Of a stretch of DNA of 64,000 nucleotides, positions 12,570-22,615 are shown piece by piece. The DNA lies in the NCBI GenBank assembly GCA_036346205.1, contig JARFJB010002198.1, positions 3,049,501 to 3,113,500 of the forward strand, read 5' to 3'. Source of the stretch: Vesta saturnalis (taxonomy: Eukaryota > Arthropoda > Insecta > Coleoptera > Lampyridae). Both the position numbers and the translations under genes were made by a program. Below the pieces are notes generated by a model. The model saw only the letters and a program-made list of their open reading frames with translations, was not told the DNA's origin and made no database searches. Position 1 is the first letter of the stretch. Every line of letters starts with the position of its first letter.

Positions 12570-13171
12570 TGTCCGTGTCCCGTAAAGGATAGGCCATAGT
12601 TGAGAGGTGGTTACCTTGGGTTAAAATAAAGGAAAACCCAAAATCCTCAAGGCAGTGCCATTTTCAACACGAATTTAAAATTAATATTTGGTTTGGTATA
12701 GCGAACGATTCTGTTGCGAGTCCTTATGAACTCCCAGCTGAACTGAATGGCCGGGAGAATCTAAACTTCCTTCAGCATAACTTGTTTAACCTACTGGAGG
12801 AAGTTCCTTCAAGCGTTCCTCATGAGATGTGGTTTCTTCAACACGGCGCCCCTGTCCATTATCCTCTCGTGGTGTAAAATCACTTAAATAATGTATTCCC
12901 GCATCGTTGGACTGGAAGAGGAAGTGAATATCGTTGTGCTCCATGAAGTCCTGATTTAAATTCAATGAACTTTTTCTTCTGGGGCTACATAGAAACTTTA
13001 GCATATTCTGCTGCTGTGATTAATACAAGAGCTGAACTATATCATAAAATTGTTACAACTAAAAATCTGCATGCATCGTTTTTTGCACTAAGAAGAAATT
13101 TTTTGAAAAGATGCCAAAGATGTATTGGGGCAAATGGCGAATATTTTGAGAATACGATTCATCATAATTAA
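12568..13171 (+). pseudogene. Mariner-like transposase, C-terminal two thirds, catalytic Asp lost
   Basis: A single frame from about 12632 reads through to the stop at 13169-13171. It gives FQHEFKINIWFGI, then WFLQHGAPVHY, RWTGRGSEY, SPDLNSMNFFFWGY and RRNFLKRCQRCIGANGEYF. This is the catalytic core and C-terminus of the same transposase group as at 45.7 kb. The second catalytic Asp, expected in QLDGAP/QQDGAP, is His (codon 12842-12844), and the last Asp is Asn. Stops occur at 12875-12877 (TAA) and 12944-12946 (TGA, probably from CGA Arg). The N-terminal DNA-binding part and first Asp are absent. The left end at 12568 may be a terminal repeat; no right partner was found. Confidence 0.85.
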
Positions 13172-13894
13172 ATACCTGTTCAATGTTTTATAGTTGTTTG
13201 TAAATATGCAAGTGAAATATGTACATTCAACGTACATATTACGTCAACGTATAGGATATGTGCATTTCACAATTGAAACTGAACGAGCCTTTTCAGTATT
13301 TGTAGGTTATGTGCATGCTAAATGAATGTAACGCAGAAACTTTAATTGGAATGATATGAACATAATTACAATAAATTTTTGAAGTATCCCCCTTGACATT
13401 CTAAACAGTATCCTACGCGATTACGAAATTTGTTAACGGTATTTTGTAAAAAAAATGGGTTTCAACTCATTACAAATAGGTATAGGAGCTGCATTACAAA
13501 TTTTAGATTTCAAATAACCCAAGAGAAAGAAATCATTTGGCGACAGATCTGACGAGCGCGGTAGCCAAGTTAAATGACCAAATCTCCCTATCCACCGGCC
13601 TGGTATTAAGAAACTGTCATTGGTCCTGTCCATTCATTTGGAACCAGGCATTGTCAACATTCAACTCCTCTATTCGTGGAACTCTGACGTTATATTGTGT
13701 ATGCGTTAGATTTTGTAAATGAGGATTCGATCGTGACCAATATCTGTTTTAGTAAAAAAGGAAGTGTATTAGGAAGATGGAAATGGATAATGGAGATAGG
13801 TACATACTGATAATTATGGGAGTCCCATTCAAGGAAAACGATGCTTCATCTGTGAAGACTATTTTTCTTAAAATTTCCTTATTGTCGTTGAATA

Positions 13895-13902
13895 ATTTAA
13901 AT
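13895..13902. repeat. 8-bp target site duplication, left copy (ATTTAAAT)
   Basis: Identical to 16199-16206. Eight bases is the hAT rule. The sequence is itself a perfect palindrome. Confidence 0.92.
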
Positions 13903-16198
13903 CAGTGTTGTCCAACACGAGGCCCACGGGCCGCATGCGGCCCGCGACGTTACTGTTTGCGGCCCGCGGAGCGGGATTCTCAATGAATAAATTATCTTCA
14001 AATACGAAATATGCACAATTGTTACATTAATCATAAAATACAAAAAAAATAACTTGTGACGCCACTGGCGACGGATAGAAGGTCGCAGCGAAGTTACTGG
14101 AAATCGGACCGATCTTACTCGGTTAGTTAGTTAATAATTGTTCTACTGTGTAGTACGCACCAATTCTAAAGCCTTTTTAAGTGAAATACTCGGTGAAATA
14201 TGTCTTCGCAGAAAAGAAAAATAACGAACGAACATCGAGTTTGTACTGACCGTTGGGAATCATACTATTTAATCACAAACAACAATAATAAATTTCAGTG
14301 CAGTATTTGTATGCAAGTACTATCGGTTCCCAAAGAATATAATATGAAAAGACATTACACTACGTTACACGAGAAAACATTTCATCAATATACAGGGCAG
14401 TCAAGAAAGGCTATCATTACGGATTATAAGAAAAAACTCGAACAACAAACAACATTTTTTTAAAAATCTGACACTGATAACAAGCGCAGTATTGCCGATT
14501 CTTACGAAGTAGCGTTGGAAATTGTCAGAGCGAAGAAACCTTTTAGTGTGGAGTGCTAATTAAAAATTGTGCAATCAAAATGGCAAAACAATTCAATGAA
14601 ACAAAAATTACCGAAAAATTCGAAACAGTCTCAGTGTCGCATCAAACAATTGCAAGACGGGTGGACCATATCAATCAATATGTATACAAAAAACTGCATA
14701 ACATTGTTGAAGGATGTAAATATTTTTCGCTGTGCCTGGATGAAAGCACTGATCTGTCCGACATTAGGCAGCTTGTAATTTTTATCCGAACTATTCAAAA
14801 CGACTTCAGTGTAGCAGAGGAGTTGCTTGATCTTATTCCTCTCCATGGTACAACCAAGGTTAAAGATATTTTTGAAGCTGTAAATAAGGTGGTATCAGAC
14901 TGCGGGGGATTCGAAAATGTTCCTGTATTGTTACTGATGGAGCCAGAGCTATGATAGGAACTGAAATTGGATTTTCAGGACTCTTGAAACAAAATAACAT
15001 CAACTGTCCTGTGATACACTATATTATTCACTAAGAGGCCCTATGTGGAAAACCCTTACGTCAAATTAATGTCATGAAAGTGGTTGTTAAAATAACTAAT
15101 ATTATTATAAGGGGGCAATCGAGCTTTGGCCCACAGAAAGTTTCGTGATTTTTTAGCCGAAGTAGATGCTACATATGGGGACTTGTTACTTTACCCCGAT
15201 ATTCATTGGTTAAGCGCCGGAAATTGTTTGCAACGATTCTTCGCTCTACGCAAGGAGATTCCTATTTTCCTTAAAGATGAAGTCAAGTCCAACACTACGG
15301 AACTGGAAAATCAAATGGTAGTTGCACAATTTTTAGCAGACCTTGCATTTTTAATAGACCTGACATCTCACCTTAACGAATTGAAATTGAAGCTACAAGG
15401 AAAACAGCAGAATATTGCCAACTTATTTGGACACATAAATGGATTTAAGAATAAGATTAAGGTTTTCAAGTCTTCATTAGAAAAAAAAGATTTTTCATTT
15501 TTTCCAAGTTGTAAAGAGCATTCTGAAGAAATAAAGGATTTTGAGGAAGTTTCAAATGTACCTCACATAAAATACATTGACACAGTTGCAGAAGAATTTG
15601 ATAAACGATTTAGCGATTTTAAACAAATAGAAAGAGAGATTTTAGTTTTCACCCAGCCCCTTACAATTTCGGTTGAGAGTGTAAGCAGAGCAGAACTTCA
15701 ACTGGAATTGTGTGACTTGCAATCAGATCCTTTTTGCCAAGGAAGACCTGAAACAGGATTGGACTTTTTAAAGTTGCTGCCAGAAGAACGATATCCCAAC
15801 TTGCGAAACTTAGGGCTTACACTGGGCTCAATGCTGGGAAGCACGTATCTTTGCGAAAGCAGCTTTTCCAATATGAAATTTATAAAGCCAAAATATAGAT
15901 GTTCCCTCTCTGATAATTCACTTACTCAGTTGCTTCGTTTATCAACAACAAATATTGAAGCTAATATTGATGCATTAGTTAGTGAAAATCAACATCCTCA
16001 AATTTCTCACTAATTTTTTTTGTAAGGAGATATTTTTTTGAATAAATTAAAATAATAATACAAACGCGTTTTTTCTTTATATACCATACCTATTAAAACT
16101 AACTGATAAAGTTGCATACGAAGAATTTTGTAATGCGGCCCTCCAAAACGCATTTTTTTTAAAGCGGCCCTTGGAGCACTTGCAGTTGGACAGCCCTG
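13903..16198 (+). mobile_element. hAT DNA transposon (BED finger, GTF2IRD2-like transposase type), complete ends
   Basis: The ends are CAGTGTTGTCCAACACGAGG on the left and, read inward from the right, CAGGGCTGTCCAACTGCAAG. This gives a short imperfect terminal inverted repeat of about 14 bp, typical of hAT. Both subterminal regions carry GCGGCCC motifs. It is flanked by identical 8-bp copies of ATTTAAAT. Length is 2296 bp, with one transposase gene on the plus strand (14200-16013). The insertion sits inside a minus-strand mariner-like transposase. Confidence 0.93.
14200..16013 (+). pseudogene. hAT transposase with BED zinc finger, several frame lesions
   Basis: Residues 1-88 form a BED-type finger (CSICMQV... 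HYTTLH gives Cys2-His2 spacing). A TAA at 14461-14463 interrupts the same frame. After a shift near 14550 the N-terminal core follows: KYFSLCLDESTDLSDIRQLV (the Asp of DEST is the first catalytic residue). A shift near 14918 leads to VTDGARAMIG (second catalytic Asp). Further shifts lie near 15030-15125. The long last segment, 15126-16013, contains YPDIHWLSAG and ends with the hAT dimerisation region (LGLTLGSMLGSTYLCESSFS) and a stop at 16011-16013. The protein resembles the hAT family that gave rise to vertebrate GTF2IRD2-type genes. At least four lesions make it inactive, but the long intact C-terminal frame suggests it is not very old. Confidence 0.9.
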
Positions 16199-16206
16199 AT
16201 TTAAAT
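16199..16206. repeat. 8-bp target site duplication, right copy (ATTTAAAT)
   Basis: Identical to 13895-13902. Confidence 0.92.
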
Positions 16207-16723
16207 AATGCTTCACAAAAATCCGCGCATTTAATTTTGTTGTCATCGTACAGTGGTCGGTGATTATGAAATTTGTACGATCTGTAATTTAAATTTGTTT
16301 AATATTTTAAAGACTGCACTCTTTGAAATTTGAAATTCTAGTGCTATTAAACGCAATGACGCTGTGGGATTATCCTCGGCATAGCACAAAATACTCAATT
16401 CTAATTCCTCATTCAGGATGTGGCCGGTTTTTGCCCTTTTTTGTGGGAATTTGGGACACAGAGTAACCATGTTATGGATGGTTGAAATAGATAGGATGCG
16501 TTCCTCAGAGTATTGTACGGCAAATAAGTCCCGCACTCTTCTCAAACTATTGTTACTCTTGTACCAATTCATTTCAGTGGAAAGCATATTGTATGTTAAA
16601 CTGTAGGGCGGTATTTTTAAAAATATGACAGCTGTCAATGTTACCTACTGCTCATTTGAACTACCGCAATAGGTTGACACGTTTTTTTTTAAACTGAACA
16701 GGGATAATTGCATTGTATATAAA

Positions 16724-17017
16724 ATGGTATGTGGATTAAAGAAAAACGCACTATACGTAGTAGTCAAGTCTTTTATATCAGTCCTCTTATTGATTGGTCA
16801 AACTAGTAGAATGCTTAAAGACACATTCATCTCGCACAAAAGCGATTGTAGACGTAATATACAATCTTGCAGTCTTGCTGAAGATATTATAGTGAAAGAT
16901 CATCAAATTTAGTGTTACATTACTAAAATGTTAACAGTTGAAAAAAATCTCAACAAGCGACTTTTTCTTGAAATGGTTTATATTAATAATAATGACAAAA
17001 CAAGAGGATTGATATAA
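16724..17017 (+). pseudogene. Penelope-like element GIY-YIG C-terminus, fragment
   Basis: One frame with a single internal TAG (16910-16912) gives LLIGQTSRMLKDTF, HKSDCRRNIQSCSLAE, then after the stop LTVEKNLNKRLFLEMVYI, ending at a TAA at 17015-17017. IGQTSR..K followed by H(K/E) and by the '.E.N..KRL.LE...I' tail is the C-terminal pattern of Penelope-like nucleases. It is followed after 17 bp by (TA)n. It is on the opposite strand to the fragments at 5.5-9 kb, so it is a different copy. Confidence 0.72.
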
Positions 17018-17030
17018 AAGATTTGAGTAC

Positions 17031-17034
<4 letters not shown>

Positions 17035-17093
<59 letters not shown>
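17035..17093. repeat. (TA)n microsatellite
   Basis: About 29 TA units, followed by a short GT stretch. Confidence 0.95.
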
Positions 17094-17095
<2 letters not shown>

Positions 17096-17259
17096 GTGTG
17101 TGTGTTTGTTAAAGAAAGAAAAGGAATTAATTTTTACCTCCTCCTCCTTCAATTAATATGATTTTAGACTCCATATATATTTTACTCTATTTTACTCACT
17201 ATGTTTTTAGGACATTTTAAAATTAACTCCAACTGTCATAATTGACAATTTTGTCACTG

Positions 17260-17262
<3 letters not shown>

Positions 17263-17318
<56 letters not shown>
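17263..17318. repeat. (TA)n microsatellite
   Basis: About 28 TA units. Confidence 0.95.
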
Positions 17319-17319
<1 letters not shown>

Positions 17320-17388
17320 TGTTAGTGAGTATTATTCATAATTAATTAATGAACTAATATTAATCAAGCTGTTTTATAGTTAGTCTTG

Positions 17389-17392
<4 letters not shown>

Positions 17393-17468
<76 letters not shown>
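17393..17468. repeat. (TA)n microsatellite
   Basis: About 38 TA units. It is the third such tract within 450 bp. Confidence 0.95.
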
Positions 17469-17470
<2 letters not shown>

Positions 17471-19080
17471 GAACAATTAAGATATTCAATAGTAATTTAA
17501 ATATAACTTCACCCTCGTAATATAACGTACATTGAAATGAATGGAAAGACTTCCTGCTATTATCTATACTCATGCATTATTTCCGTCCATGCTCATTGAT
17601 TCAGTACATTTTCAATTTCCTCGTACCACAAAAGAATTAATAAATTCAATCATTTTATTACTGTTATTGTTATTGACATTAATGAACAAAAAATATAATA
17701 ACAATAATAATGAACGTTCTTCTTAATAACATTAAATATGACCTAATAAAATTCAATAGATGTATAAGTATGAGTCCCCTGTGATATTTTATGACATTTA
17801 ATAAAAAGGAATGTAAAGAAATGTCAATTATAGGCTTCATTCTAAACGAATTTATTTGTTTCGGCAAATTAACATTTAAACACCTGCGCTAACTTTCCAT
17901 GATTAAAAAATTTTTTAATACTAATTCGATTAATTTTTAGGCATTCTTTAACTCAAATAAATCCCCGGGTGGTACCAACAAGAACTAAAATGGTTACGAA
18001 AAATAGATGTTATCTATGGGTAAGAAATGTTAAAAAGCCTGAATCAATAAATTTAAAAAAAAATTATTGTATACGTTCAGTTTTTTTATTATCCAGGCTT
18101 GAGCGTTTGAATTAAGTAGATATAAATTGAGGTAGTATTATCCACATTTAGTTCTTCCTTATTAAAATTATTACTCTTATATGTATATCACTTTAATTCT
18201 TGATAAATAATTTACAACATATTACCTTTGATAAAAACTATACAACAAATTCGTAGATTCATAACAATAATCATACTCACTACGTTATGAATTGAAAAAA
18301 AACTATTTAAACAAGAAAAACTCTTTGAAGAATGAAGTAAGATTGTGACACAAAATGAAGCGTCACAACTTAAAGTACAAGTATCATTTAACTAAAAGAA
18401 CATGAACTTTCCCGGTTGCAACGGAAGCAGATTTCAAAAAACTTTAGTAATCCTATTCTGCTAAAAATTGGTAATATACTGGTACTCCAGATACACTTAA
18501 AATGCTAACTTCGAATGTAGGATATAATAAGGAGATCCGCATCGTATAGGGATATGAAGAAACCCTCATGTTGAACACACGTCTAGACCGGAAATACCAA
18601 TGACAGTGGCTCATATATTCTACAGACACGCAATAAACGTGGACCATAATATTCAACCTGCACAGCAGACTGTACATCTATCTCACATTCACTTATATTT
18701 TCAGAGTAAAAACTTCATATGTTCCTTTAGCGTAGACTATATCAGTAGTCTATATCAGTAGCGAAATGATATATACGAGGTATACTGTTATTTCTTGCTT
18801 ACAACAGCATACGCGGCGTCCAGCAACTTTCTTCCTCGTCCCGAAACTTCCCATTTTTTGCACCAACGAAACAACTGACTATTTTGTCAATACAAACTAT
18901 ATAATTTGCCATATAAAATATTCTTGTGTTTAAGGCTCTAATTTAAATTTACCTTCCAACCTACATATACATATGTAGGTATAGAAGGTTATGCAATCGA
19001 CTTTTTTTCTCACTATCGCTAAATCGACTTATAAGCTCACTTTACAATGTTTGGTCAAGTTTCGCCTAGATCGGAGAACA
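17469..19080. other. AT-rich DNA without recognised features
   Basis: No gene, terminal repeat or motif recognised. Short open frames (17541-17726, 18453-18677) look random. Confidence 0.45.
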
Positions 19081-20712
19081 TTTGTGTGTGTGTGTGTGTG
19101 TGTGTGTGGGGGGGGGGCGTTTGCGTGCGTGCGTGTGGACGTGCGTTTGCGTGTACGCGTGCGCGTGCGAGTGCAAGTACTCGTGCGTGTGCGTGTGCGT
19201 GTGCGTGTGCGTGTGCGCGTGCGCGTGCGTGTGCGTGTACGTGTGCGTGTGCGTGTGTGTGTGTGTGTGGGACCGTGCGTGCGTGGGTCCGCGCGGGCGT
19301 GCGTGCCTCTGTGCGCCTGTACGTCGGTGCGCCTGTGCGCCTGTGCGTCTGTGTCTGTGTGTCTGTGTGTCTGTGTGTCTGTGTGTCTGTGTGTCTGTGT
19401 GTCTGTGTGTCTGTGTGTCTGTGTGTCTGTGTGTCTGTGTGTCTGTGTGTCTTGTGCTGCTGTGTCTTGTGTCTGTGTGTCTGTGTGTCTGTGTGTCTGT
19501 GTGTCTGTGTGTCTGTGTGTCTGTGTGTCTGTGTGTCTCTGTGTCTGTGTGTCTGTGTGTCTCTGTGTCTGTGTGTCTGTGTGTCTGTGTGTCTGTGTGT
19601 CTGTGTGTCTGTGTGTCTGTGTGTCTGTGTGTCGTGTGTGTCTGTGTGTCTGTGTGTCTGTGTGTCTGTGTGTCTGTGTGTCTGTGCTGTCTGTGTCTGT
19701 GTGTCTGTGTGTCTGTGTGTCTGTGTGACTGTGTGTCTGTGTGTCTGTGTGTCTGTGTTTATTAGTGTCTGTGTTCTGTGTCTGTGTGTCTGTGTGTCTG
19801 TGGGTCTGTGTGTCTGTGTGTCTGTGTGTCTGTGTTTCTGTGTGTCTGTGTGTTGTGTGTCTGTGTGTGTTGTGTGTTGTGTGTTGTGTGTCTGTGTGTC
19901 TGTGTCTGTGTGTCTGTGTCTGTGTGTGTGTGTGTTGTGTGTTGTGTGTTGTGTGTGTGTGTGTGTGTGTGTTGTGTGTTGTGTGTTGTGTGTCTGTGTG
20001 TCTGTGTGTCTGTGTGTGTGTCTGTGTGTCTGTGTCTGTGTCTGTGTGTCTGTGTGTCTGTGTCTGTGTGTCTGTGTGTCTGTGTGTCTGTGTGTGTTGT
20101 GTGTCTGTGTCTGTGTGTCTGTGTCGTCTGTGTGTCTGTGTGTCTGTGTGTCTGTGTGTCTGTGTGTCTGTGGTCTGTGTTTGTGTGTCTGTGTCTGTGT
20201 GTCTGTGTCTGTGTCTGTGTGTCTGTGTTCTGTGTGTCTGTGTTTGTGTGTGTCTGTGTGTCTGTGTGTTGTGTGTGTCTGTTGTCTGTGTGTCTGTGTG
20301 TCTGTGTGTCTGTGTGTCTGTGTGTCTGTGTCTGTGTGTCTGTGTCTGTGTCTGTGTGTCTGTGTGTCTGTGTGTCTGTGTGTCTGTGTCTGTGTGTCTG
20401 TGTGTCTGTGTGTCTTGTGTCTGTGTCTGTGTGTCTGTGTCTGTGTTTGTGTGTCTGTGTCGTGTCTGTGTCTGTGTGTCTGTGTGTCTGTGTTGTGTCT
20501 GTGTCTGTGTTCTGTGTGTTGTGTGTTGTTGTGTGTCTGTGTTCTGGTGTCTGTGTTTGTGTGTCTGTGTGTCTGTGTGTCTGTGTCTGTGTGTCTGTGT
20601 TCTGTGTGTCTGTGGCTGTGTGTCTGTGTGTCTGTGTGTCTGTGTGTCTGTTGTGTTTGTTGTGTCTGTGTTTTGTGTCTGTGTGTCTGTGTGTCTGTGT
20701 GTCTGTGTCTGT

Positions 20713-20753
<41 letters not shown>

Positions 20754-22573
20754 GTGTGTTGTGTGTGTGTGCGTGGTGTGGTCCTGGGGTGTGTGGTCTG
20801 TGCTGGTCTGTGTCTTGTGTCTGTGTGTTTGGTGTCTGTGTGTCTGTGTGTCTGTGTGTCTGTGTGTCTGTGTGTCTGTGTGTCTGTGTGTCTGTGTGTC
20901 TGTGTGTCTGTGTTCTGTGTCTGTGTGTCTGTGTCTGTGTGTCTTGTGTCGTGTGTCTTGTGTCTGTGTCTGTGTCTGTGTGTGTCTGTGTGTCTGTGTG
21001 TCTGTGTCTGTGTGTCTGTGTCTGTGTGTTGTGTCTGTGTGTGTCTGTGTGTCTGTGTGTCTGTGTTGTGTGTCTTGTGTGTCTGTGTGTCTGTGTGTCT
21101 GTGTCTGTGTGTCTGTGTCTGTGTCTGTGTCTGTGTTCTGTGTGTTGTGTGTCTGTGTGTCTGTGTGTCTTGTGTCTGTGTTCTGTGGTCTGTGTGTCTG
21201 TGTGTCTGTGTTGTGTGTCTGTGTCTGTGTGTCTGTGTGTCTGTGTGTCTGTGTGTCTGTGTGTCTGTGTGTCTGTGTCTGTGGTCTGTGTGTCTGTGTT
21301 TGTGTGTCTGTGTCTCTGTGTGTCTGTTGTCTGTGTGTCTGTGTGTCTGTGTGTCTGTGTGTCTGTGTGTCTGTGTGTCTGTGTGTCTGTGTCTGTGTGT
21401 CTGTGTGTCTGTGTGTCTGTGTGTCTGTGTCTGTGTGTCTGTGTGTCTGTGTGTCTGTGTGTCTGTGTGTCTGTGTGTCTGTGTGTCTGTGTGTCTGTGT
21501 GCTGTGTGTGTGTTGTGTCTGTGTGTCTGTGTGTCTGTGTGTCTGTGTGTCTGTGTGTCTGTGTGTGTCTGTGTGTCTGTGTGTCTGTGTGTCTGTGTGT
21601 CTGTGTGTCTGTGTGTTGTGTGTCTGTGTGTCTGTGTGTCTGTGTGTCTGTGTGTGTGTCGTGTGTCTGTGTGTCTGTGTGTCTGTGTGTCTGTGTGTCT
21701 GTGTGTCGTGTGTGTCTGTGTGTCTGTGTGTCTCGTGTGTCTGTGTCTGTGTTCTGTGTGTCTGTGTGTCTGTGTCTGTGTTCTGTGTGTCTGTGTGTCT
21801 GTGTGTCTGTGTCGTGTGTCTGTGTCTGTGTGTCTGTGTGTCTGTGTGTCGTGTGTCTGTGTGTCTGTGTGTCTGTGTGTCTGTGTGTTGTGTGTGTTGT
21901 GTCTGTGTGTCTGTGTGTCTGTGTGTCTGTGTGTCTGTGTGTCTGTGTGTCTGTGTGTCTGTGTGTCTGTGTTGTCTGTGTGTCTGTGTCTGTGTGTCTG
22001 TGTGTCTGTGTGTCTGTGTGTCTGTGTGTCTGTGTGCTGTGTGTCTGGTTCTGTGTGTCTGTGTGTCTGTGTGTCTTGTGTCTGTGTGTCTGTTGTGTCT
22101 GTGTGTCTGTGTGTGTGTTGTGTCTGTGTGTCTGTGTGTCTGTGGTTGTGTGTCTGTGTGTCTGTGTGTCTGTGTGTCTGTGTCTGTGTGTCTGTGTGTG
22201 TGTGTCCGTGTGTCTGGGTCTGGGTGGTGGTCTGTGTGCGTCGTCTGTGTCTGTGTGTCTGTGTGTTGGGTGTCTGTGTGTCTGTGTGTCTGTGTCTGTT
22301 GTCTGTGTGTCTGTGTGTCTGTGTGTCTGTGTGTCTGTGTGTCTGTGTGTCTGTGTCTGTGTGTCTGTGTCTGTGTGTCTTTGTGTCTGTGTCTGTGTGT
22401 CTTTTTTTGTTCTGTGTGTTGTGTGTCTGTGTGTCTTTGTCTGTGTGTCTGTGTCTGTGTCTGTGCGTGTGTGTGTGGTCTGTGTTCTGTTGTCTGTGTT
22501 GTGTCGTGTTTGTGTCTTGTCTGTGCTTGTGTTCTGTGTCTGTGTGTTGTGTCGTGTGTCTGTTGTCTGTGTC

Positions 22574-22615
<42 letters not shown>

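Larger units (their letters stand above)
13366..16638 (-). pseudogene. Mariner-like transposase split by a hAT insertion
   Basis: The N-terminal part lies at 16207-16638 (minus). It has LFAVQYSEERILSISTIHNM and a second helix-turn-helix, ASLRLIALEFQISKSAVFKI, then ADFCEALF. The C-terminal part lies at 13366-13894. It has IVFTDEASFSLNG (first catalytic Asp, near 13835), AWFQMNG (second position, Asp changed to Asn), GRWIGRFGHLTWLPRSSDL, NDFFLLGYLKSKI, and a Cys/Gly tail ending at a TAA at 13366-13368. If the hAT and one copy of its 8-bp duplication are removed, the frame runs on without a break across the junction (ALFK|LFND). The relic also has a deletion or frameshift between the first and second catalytic regions, near 13620-13740, and another near the C-terminus. 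Terminal repeats were not located. Confidence 0.85.

Noticed and set aside
13897..14000. GC-rich palindromic patch as a CpG island or regulatory site
   Set aside because: It is the subterminal GCGGCCC-rich end of the hAT element and has a matching patch at the other end.
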